Shown here: in pieces, positions 1 to 8,073 of the stretch | How positions within the stretch are numbered: position 1 is the stretch's first letter | Layout of the letters: each line of letters opens with the position of its first letter | From: Caryophanales bacterium | GTDB taxonomy: Bacteria > Bacillota > Bacilli > Alicyclobacillales > SLC66 | DNA: 14,225 bases | Direction: 5' to 3' | Assembly (NCBI GenBank): GCA_027341705.1 | Contig: DAIELO010000011.1 | Location: forward strand, 1 to 14,225 | Notes under the pieces: generated by a model | The model's database searches: none | The model's input: only the letters and a program-made list of their open reading frames with translations | What the model was told of the DNA's origin: nothing | Made by a program: the position numbers and the translations under genes

Positions 1-452
1 CTGACCGGGGCTTGCTTAGCTTGGATAATCTAGAGGCCCTGTCGGCGTTACGCTTAGCTGATGATCAGCCCCTCGAATATATCTTGGCTGTTCCTGGGCG
101 ACGGTACTATGAATTTACAGATCTTCTACGTCCTTTCCATCATGCACAGGGGCAGGAAACCCAAGAGACTATAGGGGAAGTCAGCTGGAATGGGCGTCGC
201 TTAATCGTAGCTCATGACCCTGTGCGAGCCGCTGAACAGACCCGGCAACGACAAAAGAAAATCCAGGCCTTGATGGATCAAGGCGAGCAATGGGCTGGCA
301 AGCTGGGAATTCAGGAGCAGGGTATCAAAATACGCGGCCGTAAACTCTCCGACAGTGGTGCCAAAGCTCGTTTCTATCATGCTGTCAGTGAAGCCCATCT
401 CTCCAAGATCATTCGGGTGCCACAGGCTAGACTGTTTGGTCGAAAATTTTAA
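1..452 (+). pseudogene. IS1634-type transposase fragment, broken at its 3' side
   Basis: The frame is open from the left edge, reading DRGLLSLDNLEAL from base 3, so the gene began outside the window and the apparent TTG start at base 12 is not real. Transposases of this family are usually well over 500 residues and catalyse DDE-type cut-and-paste transposition. What remains is a middle portion: the DRGLLS block, YILAVPGRRY, the NGRRLIVAHDPVRAAEQT stretch and the RGRKLSDSGAKARFYHAV block. From memory of the family, similarity stops after KIIRV at about base 419. The last residues (PQARLFGRKF) are read through into unrelated DNA before a stop at 450-452. The catalytic C-terminal part and the element's terminal repeat are absent, so it cannot be active. 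It points towards the convergent glycosyltransferase gene and overlaps its stop codon. The family call rests on recalled motifs. Confidence 0.75.
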
Positions 453-1488
453 TTATGGCATCACCAAATTGGCTAAATTTAATTATTGTTAGCAGATTGG
501 ATTCAAAAATACCTTCCGCTCCAATAGATGTGGATAGTACCGGCATACCAGCTTCAAGCATCTCAAGGACTTTAACTTTGATGCCAGCTCCTTCCTCCAG
601 CGGAGCAATGCCAACAGCCGCTTGCTCAAAATAGGCTGATGGATCATTAACAAAACCAGTGACAATGACTTGCGATGACGCAAATTTTGTAAGTTCCATT
701 GGTGGATTTGATCCGACAATATATAGAACAGCATCTGGATAATGATTTACGATTCGAGGCCAGTGGTCATTGAGAAAACGAAGAATAGCACGGCTGTTTT
801 CAGTACGCGACATTGCACCCCAGAACAAAATCGAGTGCGGAACCACGGTTGATGCGTTGCGCCTCAGATGGCGGAGAAATATCGCTAGAGCAGGCACCTC
901 GACTATAACATGTTGTATGGAGTACAGAGATCGGATCAACTCCGCATCCTTATGTGACTGAGCCTCTACTAAGTTAGCGCGAGTCAAGACGGCAAGTTCG
1001 TCATCGAAAATCCACGGCGCAAGATATCTGTATAAACTACGACTTCTCAATGCCCATTGAATCAAGACATCTGGTGCTGAGATCGTTACTGGGGTTTCTG
1101 TGGGGATCAAGTCAAGAAAACCACCGCACTCGGTGAACTCCAACCAGATGCGGTCATATCGGGTATGAGCCAAAGCGCACTGAACCGCTCTTATTGCATT
1201 AGGGGTTAGACGTGCCGCAAAACGTGGAGACCACTGACGGGCATGTGTAAGCACGGCGACCAGCTTGCCCAGCTTGGAAACGGCGACGGGCTCTAATAAT
1301 GTAACATTATTTGGCCACTGAATAGGTATGCATTGCAGTTCTGATGAATTGGTTACCAGAAGAACGTCTACCTCACATTCTTGGGCTAACCGCTCTATAT
1401 TTCGCCAGGCCGTCTTGTGACCAGCTTCAGGTGCATTTGCGCTGGGAGTATGAGAACAGATGAAGAGTACTTTATTTTGAGATTTCAT
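427..1488 (-). CDS. GT4-like (GT-B) glycosyltransferase, possibly shortened at the C-terminus
   Basis: Predicted cytoplasmic glycosyltransferase that would add a nucleotide-activated sugar to the lipid-linked repeat unit. The 353-residue product opens with a Rossmann-type strand (KVLFICSHTPSANAPEAG, about residues 6-23). Its C-terminal half has the nucleotide-sugar-binding pattern of GT4 enzymes: LFWGAMSR near 230, VTGFVNDPSAYFEQAAVGIAPL near 275-297, then GAGIKVKVLEMLEAGMPVLST with the conserved acidic residue of the family's E-X7-E region. It ends about 28 residues after GAEGI, where relatives usually carry a further 25-40 residues of helix, so the tail is probably missing. The stop codon (427-429) is within about 8 bases of the junction with the IS1634 fragment, so it may have been created by that rearrangement. 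The ATG at 1488 overlaps the end of wzy by 17 bases, suggesting translational coupling. The sugar and linkage cannot be read from sequence. Confidence 0.85.
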   Translation of the reverse strand: MKSQNKVLFICSHTPSANAPEAGHKTAWRNIERLAQECEVDVLLVTNSSELQCIPIQWPNNVTLLEPVAVSKLGKLVAVLTHARQWSPRFAARLTPNAIRAVQCALAHTRYDRIWLEFTECGGFLDLIPTETPVTISAPDVLIQWALRSRSLYRYLAPWIFDDELAVLTRANLVEAQSHKDAELIRSLYSIQHVIVEVPALAIFLRHLRRNASTVVPHSILFWGAMSRTENSRAILRFLNDHWPRIVNHYPDAVLYIVGSNPPMELTKFASSQVIVTGFVNDPSAYFEQAAVGIAPLEEGAGIKVKVLEMLEAGMPVLSTSIGAEGIFESNLLTIIKFSQFGDAIIKIFDQTV

Positions 1489-2701
1489 TTCGTAAAGAAG
1501 AAGATAAAACGGCTGTAGTAATGATCATTACAAGGAACGGAATGACCTCTATTGACTGGTAGAACAGGGACTGTACCGCTGCAGCAGCAAGTATATACTT
1601 AGAGAAATGGTCGTGCTTAGAAAAACCATGTATCAGACGATAAAAAGTATGGTAATAAATGATTGTGCCTACAAAACCGATGTTAAGAATTTGCTGGAGC
1701 GGACTTGACTCAACGACACCATAAATGTCACGAATATTATCAGGTGCAGAGTTGGTAACTAGACCGAAATAGCTACCCACAAGTAGATTTAATGGACTCA
1801 ACATCTTCAGTGCCTCTAGCCAAAATCCATAACGTATATCATTCCCAGTTGACTTTATGTCAATAGAGCTAGTTAAACGATCCAAAATAGAAAGCGTATC
1901 ACTATCTAATTGAGTTCCCAGAATTATGATCAAAACAAAAATTCCGGCAAAGATACCGAGCGAACGAGTTGCTTGCTTACGGTTAGCCAACATCGACAAT
2001 CCAAACGCTGCGAAAAGTATCAACATGCCACTGCGTGAGAATGAGCCAAATGTGACCATAGCTAAAAAAATCATAGGTATCACTGCCAAGCGTATCCCAG
2101 TTGTAACTGCGACATAGCAGTTACAGGTTGCAATAGCAATCACTAATGGATAATGAAGATAACTTGCAGTAAGTGAAGGCGGGCGAATTACGTCGTAAAG
2201 ATTAGTGTATCCTGGCAATTCCAAAGGAAAAATAAGGAGCTGTTGTAGCAGTCCTACCAAGCCGAGAACTGTTGCCGACAATGTGGAAATCCAAAAGCAA
2301 AATCGATAATCCAGTGTTGGTCTGCGAATCTGCTGAGTCGCAAACGTAAGCAGAAACCATGTAAATATTAGTACAAGTAAATACTGTAGGCCTGTAGTTC
2401 CCTTAACAGCAGTGGTCACCAAGACTGAAGCGACAGATAACAAGATGACCCAAAAAAATTCAGCTGACGGACTGGATTTACTAAAAAATCTGCGTTTGGG
2501 ATCAATACGCCGACTCCGATACTCAATTAAAAGAATGGGCACACAGATTAAAATTATTTGTATTAAATAGGCGATGGTTCGATCAAGTAATGCCTCGAAA
2601 ACACCTCGTGTACTAGCCACCACAATGGCAATACCGAATAGGGCCGAATTGCTCCTGCGAAAAGACAAATCCTTTGACTTTGGCGCAATGCTTAAACGCA
2701 T
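1472..2701 (-). CDS. wzy: Wzy-type O-antigen/capsule polymerase
   Basis: A 409-residue inner-membrane protein with about ten to twelve hydrophobic segments spread over its length, and a larger polar stretch at about residues 265-345. Such proteins polymerise undecaprenyl-linked repeat units on the periplasmic face. Features shared with the Wzy/WaaL ligase-polymerase superfamily are RPPSLTASYLHYP at about 173-185 (an Arg-containing periplasmic loop), the FSRSG motif at 221-225, and NDIRYGFWLEAL at about 287-298. Wzy and the O-antigen ligase WaaL share this topology. Wzy is preferred because the gene lies directly between wzx and a glycosyltransferase in a Wzx/Wzy cluster. The ATG at 2701 follows the wzx stop by 57 bases. 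No strong ribosome-binding site is seen, only a distant AAGG. The codon use looks AT-rich, which is usual for wzy genes. Confidence 0.85.
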   Translation of the reverse strand: MRLSIAPKSKDLSFRRSNSALFGIAIVVASTRGVFEALLDRTIAYLIQIILICVPILLIEYRSRRIDPKRRFFSKSSPSAEFFWVILLSVASVLVTTAVKGTTGLQYLLVLIFTWFLLTFATQQIRRPTLDYRFCFWISTLSATVLGLVGLLQQLLIFPLELPGYTNLYDVIRPPSLTASYLHYPLVIAIATCNCYVAVTTGIRLAVIPMIFLAMVTFGSFSRSGMLILFAAFGLSMLANRKQATRSLGIFAGIFVLIIILGTQLDSDTLSILDRLTSSIDIKSTGNDIRYGFWLEALKMLSPLNLLVGSYFGLVTNSAPDNIRDIYGVVESSPLQQILNIGFVGTIIYYHTFYRLIHGFSKHDHFSKYILAAAAVQSLFYQSIEVIPFLVMIITTAVLSSSLRNEISK

Positions 2702-2758
2702 TATTTACTGATAACCTTACAGAAGTAAATGGGATAGGCTGAGCACTTAAGCTGATGG

Positions 2759-4255
2759 CTATGCACGAAGCGTGGTACGGCGCCATACCAGCCAAAGACT
2801 GATTCCACTAGAAAGAACCATCAAAATAAACAACACGGACTGGGAAGTAAGCCATGACTGCGATACAACTACTGCTATAACAGGACTGGTCAAAGTAAGT
2901 GGTCTAAGAAAAGAGTCACTCAAGTAGGATTTGTAGTCATGCTGATCTCCCAACACTAAGGGAACAGCAATGGTGGTTGTTATCGCTGCACTAATAGCTG
3001 CGGCTACGGAAAGTGAGATGCCAACCGCAAAGGCACCATAGGTCGCTCCAAAACAGAGACTTCCCGCAGTCGCAATTACAGCTTCGATTATAGGCAGCCA
3101 GAAAATTTTCGATTGCTTGCCCACCGCAATGACGAATACTAAGAAGGGACTCTGCATATTACGCAAAACATTAGCTAATGTTAGCCATATAATGAAAGGA
3201 AGCGCCTCCAACGCTCTTTGAGGCCCTACCCAAGCCATCATAAACGCAGGGGCTAAAACAATAAGCCAAGCTGATGATAAGATAAGTAGCACGGTGCAGA
3301 TGAATGAAAAGCGGCGCAGTTCCATATGAAAATCAACTGAATCATGTGCACTCCCATAACGCGCAGCCACTGATTGGGTCATCGGCGTGATCAGTGCGTT
3401 GTATATGCCTATGAAGAAGGCAAGTAACGTATTAGCAAGAGAGAATCCTGCTACTGCCGCATAGTCAAGGGCTCCAACAATTGAAGTTGGTACAGCAACG
3501 AGAAACAGTGAAACAGCGGACCAAACAGATAAACTGAGTGAATAGCTTAGAAAAGTACGACCTGTAACAAGGTTAGAGCCAATAGAGTTAAAGGGTGCCT
3601 CAGTATGGCCGAACGGAGCCACATGGCGAAAGAAAAAATACTGCCCAAGTGAGGACAACACCATTGCGACGAGGTATGCGATAGCTACAAAGCCCAGTTC
3701 ACACGACATAAAAGCTAAGCCAATTGTAGCTATGGCAATGAAGCTGCGAGCAGATAGCTGAATGATGGCATTAAGGTCATTACGTTGAATGCCTATAAAG
3801 ACTGCACCAAATAAGGAAAACGGAAGAGAGATGGCATTAGCAATGCAGAGCAAGAATAACGTAAGTCTGCCAGACGAAATTAGACTGGGGTTAATTGAGG
3901 GGAAAATATCTTGTAGTCGAAGGGAAACCAAGCCAAACCCTGCTAGGACCAACAAGCTGATAACAGCAACCTGAACAATTGCCTGTCGAAGCAACCTTGC
4001 TTGCTGATTCGACGAGTGATTCGCTTTGCCAACAGCTATGAAACGGCTTAGTGATACCTGAAACCCCAAACCAATGAAGTTGAAATAATTTGCTAGAGGG
4101 AACAGAAGCATCCAAAGGGAAAAATCATCGGGACGAAGCAACCTCACTAAGAAAAAAGGTACGATTAGTGTCAATATGGCCGCCGATCCACCAGTGGCAA
4201 TATTTGCAATGCCATTTTTTAGAAGTTTGGCTACGTCCGGCATGCGCTGCTTCAT
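2759..4255 (-). CDS. wzx: Wzx-type repeat-unit flippase
   Basis: Predicted to flip the undecaprenyl-pyrophosphate-linked repeat unit from the cytoplasmic to the periplasmic face of the inner membrane (polysaccharide transporter family, MOP superfamily). The product is about 498 residues, normal for the family, and carries about twelve to fourteen hydrophobic segments. Its N-terminal part (IATGGSAAILTLIVPFFLVR followed by LRPDDFSLWMLLFPLANY) is typical of Wzx: a first helix, then an amphipathic loop. I chose the ATG at 4255 rather than an upstream TTG at 4267. The ATG overlaps the acetyltransferase stop as TGATG, a classic translational-coupling arrangement, while the TTG would add only four residues. 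It sits between the acetyltransferase and wzy. Substrate specificity cannot be inferred from sequence. Confidence 0.88.
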   Translation of the reverse strand: MKQRMPDVAKLLKNGIANIATGGSAAILTLIVPFFLVRLLRPDDFSLWMLLFPLANYFNFIGLGFQVSLSRFIAVGKANHSSNQQARLLRQAIVQVAVISLLVLAGFGLVSLRLQDIFPSINPSLISSGRLTLFLLCIANAISLPFSLFGAVFIGIQRNDLNAIIQLSARSFIAIATIGLAFMSCELGFVAIAYLVAMVLSSLGQYFFFRHVAPFGHTEAPFNSIGSNLVTGRTFLSYSLSLSVWSAVSLFLVAVPTSIVGALDYAAVAGFSLANTLLAFFIGIYNALITPMTQSVAARYGSAHDSVDFHMELRRFSFICTVLLILSSAWLIVLAPAFMMAWVGPQRALEALPFIIWLTLANVLRNMQSPFLVFVIAVGKQSKIFWLPIIEAVIATAGSLCFGATYGAFAVGISLSVAAAISAAITTTIAVPLVLGDQHDYKSYLSDSFLRPLTLTSPVIAVVVSQSWLTSQSVLFILMVLSSGISLWLVWRRTTLRA

Positions 4256-4821
4256 CACTCGAACCAAGGACGATACAGTGGACGTGGTGATAAAACACGA
4301 TTGCGCTCAGCGATCTTACGTGCAGGTATGCCACAGACTATGGTGTAGGGCTCAACATCTTTTGTTACGACACTTCCAGCACCTATGACACTACCTTTAC
4401 CAAGGGTCACTCCAGGAAGGATGGTTGAGTCACTAGCCACCCAGACAAAGTCCTCTATAATAACAGCACGAGGCCGTTCAGCATGCGTCGGTGAGTTTGG
4501 GTCATGATCGAGGGTCCAAATGCGGACATTTGGTGCAATATCAACATAATTTCCTATCCATAATTCTGCACCACGCCCATCTAAGATGGTCCCGGTGTTT
4601 ATCACGCTTCCCTGGCCGATCTTGATACGGTAGCCTCGACAGGTTACGCCCAGAAGGATGGTAGCTTCCGAATGAACCTGAAATAGATTCCGATAGACAA
4701 ACAACCTCAGTGAATGAAATGGTATATGAGAAACAACATGGTTTAGAAGGTAGAGTACTAAGCCTCGCACATAACCATATATATTGCCCCAACGTGCAGC
4801 TTGTTCCGATTTGTTCATCAT
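4255..4821 (-). CDS. Hexapeptide-repeat O-acetyltransferase, WcaF/NodL-like
   Basis: A 188-residue acyltransferase of the left-handed beta-helix family, which usually acts as a trimer and transfers acetyl from acetyl-CoA to a sugar hydroxyl. Residues 1-50 form a basic and hydrophobic lead. From about 52 to 165 the I/V/L-G-x4 hexapeptide rhythm is clear, for example IGQGSVINTGTI, IGNYVDIAPNV and LPGVTLGKGSVIGAGSVVTK. The loop LDHDPNSPTH carries the histidine (about 106) expected to be catalytic. It closes with the standard GIPARKI at 164-170. It is probably a cytoplasmic modifier of the repeat unit. Two consecutive ATGs (4821 and 4818) are possible starts. It follows the dehydratase gene by 32 bases and its stop overlaps the wzx start. 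N-acetylation of an amino sugar is an alternative, but no aminotransferase gene is in the window. Confidence 0.85.
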   Translation of the reverse strand: MMNKSEQAARWGNIYGYVRGLVLYLLNHVVSHIPFHSLRLFVYRNLFQVHSEATILLGVTCRGYRIKIGQGSVINTGTILDGRGAELWIGNYVDIAPNVRIWTLDHDPNSPTHAERPRAVIIEDFVWVASDSTILPGVTLGKGSVIGAGSVVTKDVEPYTIVCGIPARKIAERNRVLSPRPLYRPWFE

Positions 4822-4853
4822 AGGCGATGTTAGTAAATTTGTATTACGTCATA

Positions 4854-5885
4854 TCAGCGATTCAGTGGGATCTTTCCTTTGGAGATCTCTAGTCGCCAAT
4901 GATTAAGTAGATCTGCAAACATCTTTCTGGCCGGAATCTCTGGCTTCCAATTGATAGTAGCCTTGATCTTGGTGTTGTCGAACATCTGATAATCAGCATC
5001 AATGGGTCTAAGTCTTTCTTGAACAGTAACGATTTCAATGTCCTTACATGTGCTCAGGTTAAGAAGTATTTCAATCACTTCAGGTAACTGAAATGCCTCT
5101 TCCCCAGCAATATTAAAGTAATCCCCACATTTTACATTTCCTGCTTCACATGCTTGGAGAAGAAGGAAGTATGCGCGAACAGCATCTCTGCAGTCCTGAA
5201 ATGTTCTGGTACTTGATAGATTACCCACGCGAATAATTGGTTCCTGATAACCTGCTTCTATGAGAGCAATTTGCTTCGCTACTGTACTTTCGAAAAATAC
5301 ATCGCTTCTACGTGGACCTGAGTGGGTACCCATGCGTGTTACAAACACCCGCAAACCATAAGCTTCGCCATAGAAACGACCTAGGTAATCAGTACCAATC
5401 TTACTAATGCTATAAGGACTTGCACCATGAAAGGGAGTCTCCTCTGCCAGTGGAACACCTGGTTTTGCACGTCCATAAACCTCACTTGATGAACAGACGT
5501 GAATAACAGGGTTGAAGCCATCTATCTCGTTCTGTTGTCTTATACTTTCTAGAAGATTTGCTGTTCCAATGATGTTGGTCTGCAATGTCTCGATAGGAAT
5601 ATTGAATGAAGTCTTTGGATAAGACTGAGCGGCCAGATGCGAAATATAGTCCGGTCGAATATCACGAATCATTCTGGATATGGCAGCATAATCGTTCAAA
5701 TCAGCATAACAAAGGCTTATACGGCACTTGTTATTAATTAACATAGTCAGGTGGTTGATGTTGTCCATGGGTTCCTGCCATCGCATCATTCCAATTATAT
5801 CATACGATGTGTTGGCAAGGATGAAGTCAGCAAACTGCGAACCTACCTGCCCAGTAATGCCTGTGATGAGAATCTTTTTGTTCAT
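4854..5885 (-). CDS. GDP-sugar 4,6-dehydratase-like SDR, likely acting on GDP-D-manno-heptose
   Basis: An extended short-chain dehydrogenase/reductase of 343 residues, the length usual for GDP-mannose 4,6-dehydratases. It has the nucleotide-binding motif GITGQVG (residues 9-15), SSSEVYG (132-138) with the dehydratase-type Ser/Glu pair including E135, and Y158-x3-K162. The family makes a GDP-4-keto-6-deoxy sugar using bound NADP. The early RWQEPMDNINHL block resembles the capsule-cluster branch of the family rather than classical Gmd. With hddA and hddC in the same cluster, the expected substrate is GDP-D-glycero-D-manno-heptose, as for DmhA of Yersinia pseudotuberculosis or WcbK of Burkholderia. 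GDP-mannose (towards D-rhamnose, fucose or talose) is the main alternative. An AGGGG about 8 bases before the ATG is a credible ribosome-binding site. The preceding SDR gene ends 18 bases upstream. Confidence 0.82.
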   Translation of the reverse strand: MNKKILITGITGQVGSQFADFILANTSYDIIGMMRWQEPMDNINHLTMLINNKCRISLCYADLNDYAAISRMIRDIRPDYISHLAAQSYPKTSFNIPIETLQTNIIGTANLLESIRQQNEIDGFNPVIHVCSSSEVYGRAKPGVPLAEETPFHGASPYSISKIGTDYLGRFYGEAYGLRVFVTRMGTHSGPRRSDVFFESTVAKQIALIEAGYQEPIIRVGNLSSTRTFQDCRDAVRAYFLLLQACEAGNVKCGDYFNIAGEEAFQLPEVIEILLNLSTCKDIEIVTVQERLRPIDADYQMFDNTKIKATINWKPEIPARKMFADLLNHWRLEISKGKIPLNR

Positions 5886-5903
5886 CTATCTCGCCCCTAA
5901 CAA

Positions 5904-6794
5904 TTAGGCCAGTGCAATATTTTCAGTTTTTACAGCTTCAGCTAGTTTATGAGGAGGACGCCCTAGAAGCTGACGAAGAAATGGAGACAACATTGCAATT
6001 GTACGTGGCCTCTTCACGAAAAAGTCGTCTTCAGGGAAGATGTGCCTGTACTTCAATTGGGGTAACACCTGCTGCCGTATGATCTCAGCAAAATCAATTC
6101 TAGATAGCACATCTGGCCCTCCAAAATTAATGATCGAGTGTGGAAACACATCCCAGTTCTTTGCTAGTGATAAAACCCCCTCAACAACATCATCACGGTG
6201 CACTATGGCTCGATAAAATGGGTGGTAAAGATCGGCTTCTTTATTGTCTTGGGCACAACTAATTAAATACCTTGTGAATTTATCTTCATGTGAGAAAACA
6301 TAGGAAAGTCGTACGCTTTTAAATTGGCTATGATTCAAAAAACGCTTCTCAACCTCGTATTTCATGACAGCATACTCGCCTACCGGATTGCATACCAACT
6401 TTTCGTCAAATGGCGTTTCACACTGTCCGTATACAGTGTCACTGGAGAAAAAAACAATGCGTACACCAAGATCAATGAGGCGTGATATGAACTCCGAGGT
6501 ACCGGTAACGTTGATAGACCATGCGTACTCATACTTCGACAAGCAGACATCAGGTGATGATATTGCAGCTGTCAACAAACACACATCACCAGCTTGTACT
6601 TGACTGTAATCGAAACACGAAGGTTTGGCCAGGTCAAGTTTTAATGAATCATTGCTATTGATCGACGAAGTGCAAATCAACTCATATTCTGGCAAACATA
6701 TTTCTGTAATGCGCTTACCAATATAGCCTCTTCCACCAACAAGCAGCAACCTTGGAGTATGAGTAAATGCTCGTTCTGATTTAATATTAGTCAT
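5904..6794 (-). CDS. RmlD-like SDR, candidate 4-keto reductase of the GDP-deoxy-sugar branch
   Basis: An NAD(P)-dependent SDR of 296 residues. It has the GGRGYIG dinucleotide-binding motif at 20-26, an SSDTVYG active-site strand at 117-123 and Y141-x3-K145. Length and motifs are close to RmlD/StrD-type 4-keto reductases: NAD(P)H-dependent, no Glu next to the catalytic Thr, hence reductase rather than dehydratase. It immediately precedes the GDP-sugar dehydratase gene (18-base gap). The simplest reading is that it reduces the 4-keto-6-deoxy intermediate, in the role DmhB plays in Yersinia or WcbJ in Burkholderia. That assignment is an inference; a C3 or C5 epimerase is possible. The ATG is preceded by an A-rich stretch with no visible Shine-Dalgarno sequence. 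The gene follows a 232-base gap with terminator-like and promoter-like signals. Confidence 0.72.
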   Translation of the reverse strand: MTNIKSERAFTHTPRLLLVGGRGYIGKRITEICLPEYELICTSSINSNDSLKLDLAKPSCFDYSQVQAGDVCLLTAAISSPDVCLSKYEYAWSINVTGTSEFISRLIDLGVRIVFFSSDTVYGQCETPFDEKLVCNPVGEYAVMKYEVEKRFLNHSQFKSVRLSYVFSHEDKFTRYLISCAQDNKEADLYHPFYRAIVHRDDVVEGVLSLAKNWDVFPHSIINFGGPDVLSRIDFAEIIRQQVLPQLKYRHIFPEDDFFVKRPRTIAMLSPFLRQLLGRPPHKLAEAVKTENIALA

Positions 6795-6840
6795 TTTTGA
6801 TTTTTTTGATAAAAAAGTTTGTATTCCATTTCTTGTGCTT

Positions 6841-6856
6841 ACCTGACATATCAGGT
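6841..6856. repeat. Inverted repeat acctga-4-tcaggt in the hddA-SDR gap
   Basis: Two perfect 6-base arms (6841-6846 and 6851-6856) flank the loop cata. The site lies about 45 bases before the start codon of the RmlD-like gene and downstream of the possible promoter at 6923-6953. It could be a weak RNA hairpin or an operator half-site pair, or chance. Nothing in the sequence decides between these. Confidence 0.3.
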
Positions 6857-6922
6857 GAATCTTGATCTACTGACAACCATACAAATTAACATTGCTGAAG
6901 CACAGGTACTCTTGTTGTTTTC

Positions 6923-6953
6923 ATTATAATAGATCGTTGAATAAACTTTGTAA
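6923..6953 (-). promoter_or_regulatory. Possible internal promoter upstream of the RmlD-like SDR gene
   Basis: Read on the minus strand there is a perfect TATAAT (6928-6923) with TTACAA as a -35 candidate (6953-6948). The spacer is 19 bases, longer than the ideal 17, and the -35 is a poor match. It sits in the only long gap within the sugar-gene run, between a hairpin after hddA and the next start codon at 6794. It could drive the second half of the cluster on its own. The region is AT-rich, so a chance TATAAT is quite likely. Confidence 0.3.
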
Positions 6954-6989
6954 CATTTAGGGCATGCTCGCTTGTCAGTGCATTAGTCA

Positions 6990-7019
6990 AAAAGAAAACC
7001 AGAATGGATTGTGATCCAT
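6990..7019 (-). terminator. Weak terminator-like hairpin after hddA
   Basis: Eight bases past the hddA stop codon, the minus strand reads ATGGAT-CACA-ATCCAT, a perfect 6-bp stem (7019-7014 with 7009-7004). A T-rich stretch, ttttcttttt, follows with its last bases near 6990. The layout is that of an intrinsic terminator, but the stem is short and AT-rich, the T run is interrupted and it starts several bases after the stem. Partial termination or attenuation is the most that can be claimed. RfaH-modified polymerase would be expected to read through it. Confidence 0.35.
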
Positions 7020-7026
7020 CAGAATG

Positions 7027-8073
7027 TTAATAGCCTTCAATAGTCCAACTTTGTGCACCCAAGGTTGTAAAGTGAAAGTTAAGTACACTACCTTGCTCCA
7101 TGTTTAATTCACGAATTAACTTCATCCGGTGAGAAGGTGGGACAAAAAACATCATAAATCCGCCACCTCCTGCTCCTGATATTTTACCAGCAAGGGCGCC
7201 AGCAGAAACGGCCCTAGAATAAACTGCATCGATTTCCGGGTTGCTAACGTTCTGAGCTGTACGTTTTTTGGCTATCCAAGACTGACCAAGAATTTGTGCA
7301 TATTTTGTCAAGTCGCCACGTAGTATGGCCTCTTTCATAGCAAGTGCATCTCGCTTAAGGTCATGCATAGCCTCAATGGACCTAGTATTCTTGCTTTTAG
7401 TATTATTAATCTGTTGCTGGATAATGTTTGCGGATTCACGAGACTTCCCTGTGTAGTAAAGTACTGTCGAAGTCTCAAGCTCATTCAATACCCAGTCCTT
7501 AATTCGTAGTGGATTTACCAGAACGCGGTCACCTGGACCAAACTCAATGTAGTTAAACCCACCGAAAGCAGTCGCGTACTGGTCCTGCTTGCCGCCCGCC
7601 ATTCGAAGATCTTCTCGTTCGATCTCATAAGCAAGATGTGCAATATCGTACTCGCCTAGGCCAAGCTGCAACCATTCCGAGTACGCATGCAGCATACTCA
7701 CAACCATCGTTGAGGAAGTTCCAAGTCCCGAGCCAGCTGGAGCATCAGCAAATGTGGTTAGTTTCAACGATAGTGGTTTCCCACTGTTGTACTGACGAAT
7801 AACTCGTTGATATACCCCTCGATGTAATCTAAGTGGTTCTTGATCGGCTATATCATCCGTGGAATTAAAAGTGACTTCCTCTTCTCTATCCTCAGCGCGA
7901 AAAATGACTTTATTGTCATCAAGCGGTTGTAAAATGCACTGAGCATAGAGATCAATGGTGGCATTGAGTACGGAGCCACCGTGCTCATCACTATATGGAC
8001 TGACGTCTGTCCCCCCTCCGGCAAGACCGAGACGAAGGGGAGCGCGTGCACGAATGATCTTTCTTGATTTCAT
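7027..8073 (-). CDS. hddA: D-glycero-alpha-D-manno-heptose 7-phosphate kinase
   Basis: A GHMP-superfamily kinase of 348 residues, full length for HddA. In the GDP-heptose pathway it phosphorylates C1 of D-glycero-alpha-D-manno-heptose 7-phosphate with ATP, giving the 1,7-bisphosphate. The N-terminus [19 protein letters not shown] is a family signature. The ATP-binding motif is [12 protein letters not shown] (111-122). The catalytic-domain stretch [20 protein letters not shown] follows, and the C-terminal GHMP motif [14 protein letters not shown] is at 297-310. All are intact. The start codon overlaps the stop of the gmhB remnant (ATGA type), and no Shine-Dalgarno sequence is visible, so its translation probably depends on ribosomes finishing the remnant. 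The product of the kinase needs a GmhB phosphatase, which this locus no longer seems to provide. A related GHMP kinase acting on another sugar phosphate is possible, but the pairing with hddC makes HddA the best reading. Confidence 0.9.
   Translation of the reverse strand: MKSRKIIRARAPLRLGLAGGGTDVSPYSDEHGGSVLNATIDLYAQCILQPLDDNKVIFRAEDREEEVTFNSTDDIADQEPLRLHRGVYQRVIRQYNSGKPLSLKLTTFADAPAGSGLGTSSTMVVSMLHAYSEWLQLGLGEYDIAHLAYEIEREDLRMAGGKQDQYATAFGGFNYIEFGPGDRVLVNPLRIKDWVLNELETSTVLYYTGKSRESANIIQQQINNTKSKNTRSIEAMHDLKRDALAMKEAILRGDLTKYAQILGQSWIAKKRTAQNVSNPEIDAVYSRAVSAGALAGKISGAGGGGFMMFFVPPSHRMKLIRELNMEQGSVLNFHFTTLGAQSWTIEGY

Noticed and set aside
2613..2795. A 60-codon minus-strand frame across the wzx-wzy junction
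   Set aside because: It overlaps the ends of two well-supported genes in another frame and its product has no features. It is a shadow.
4256..4267. TTG start giving wzx four extra residues
   Set aside because: The ATG at 4255 overlaps the upstream stop as TGATG, the usual coupling arrangement, and is a stronger start codon.
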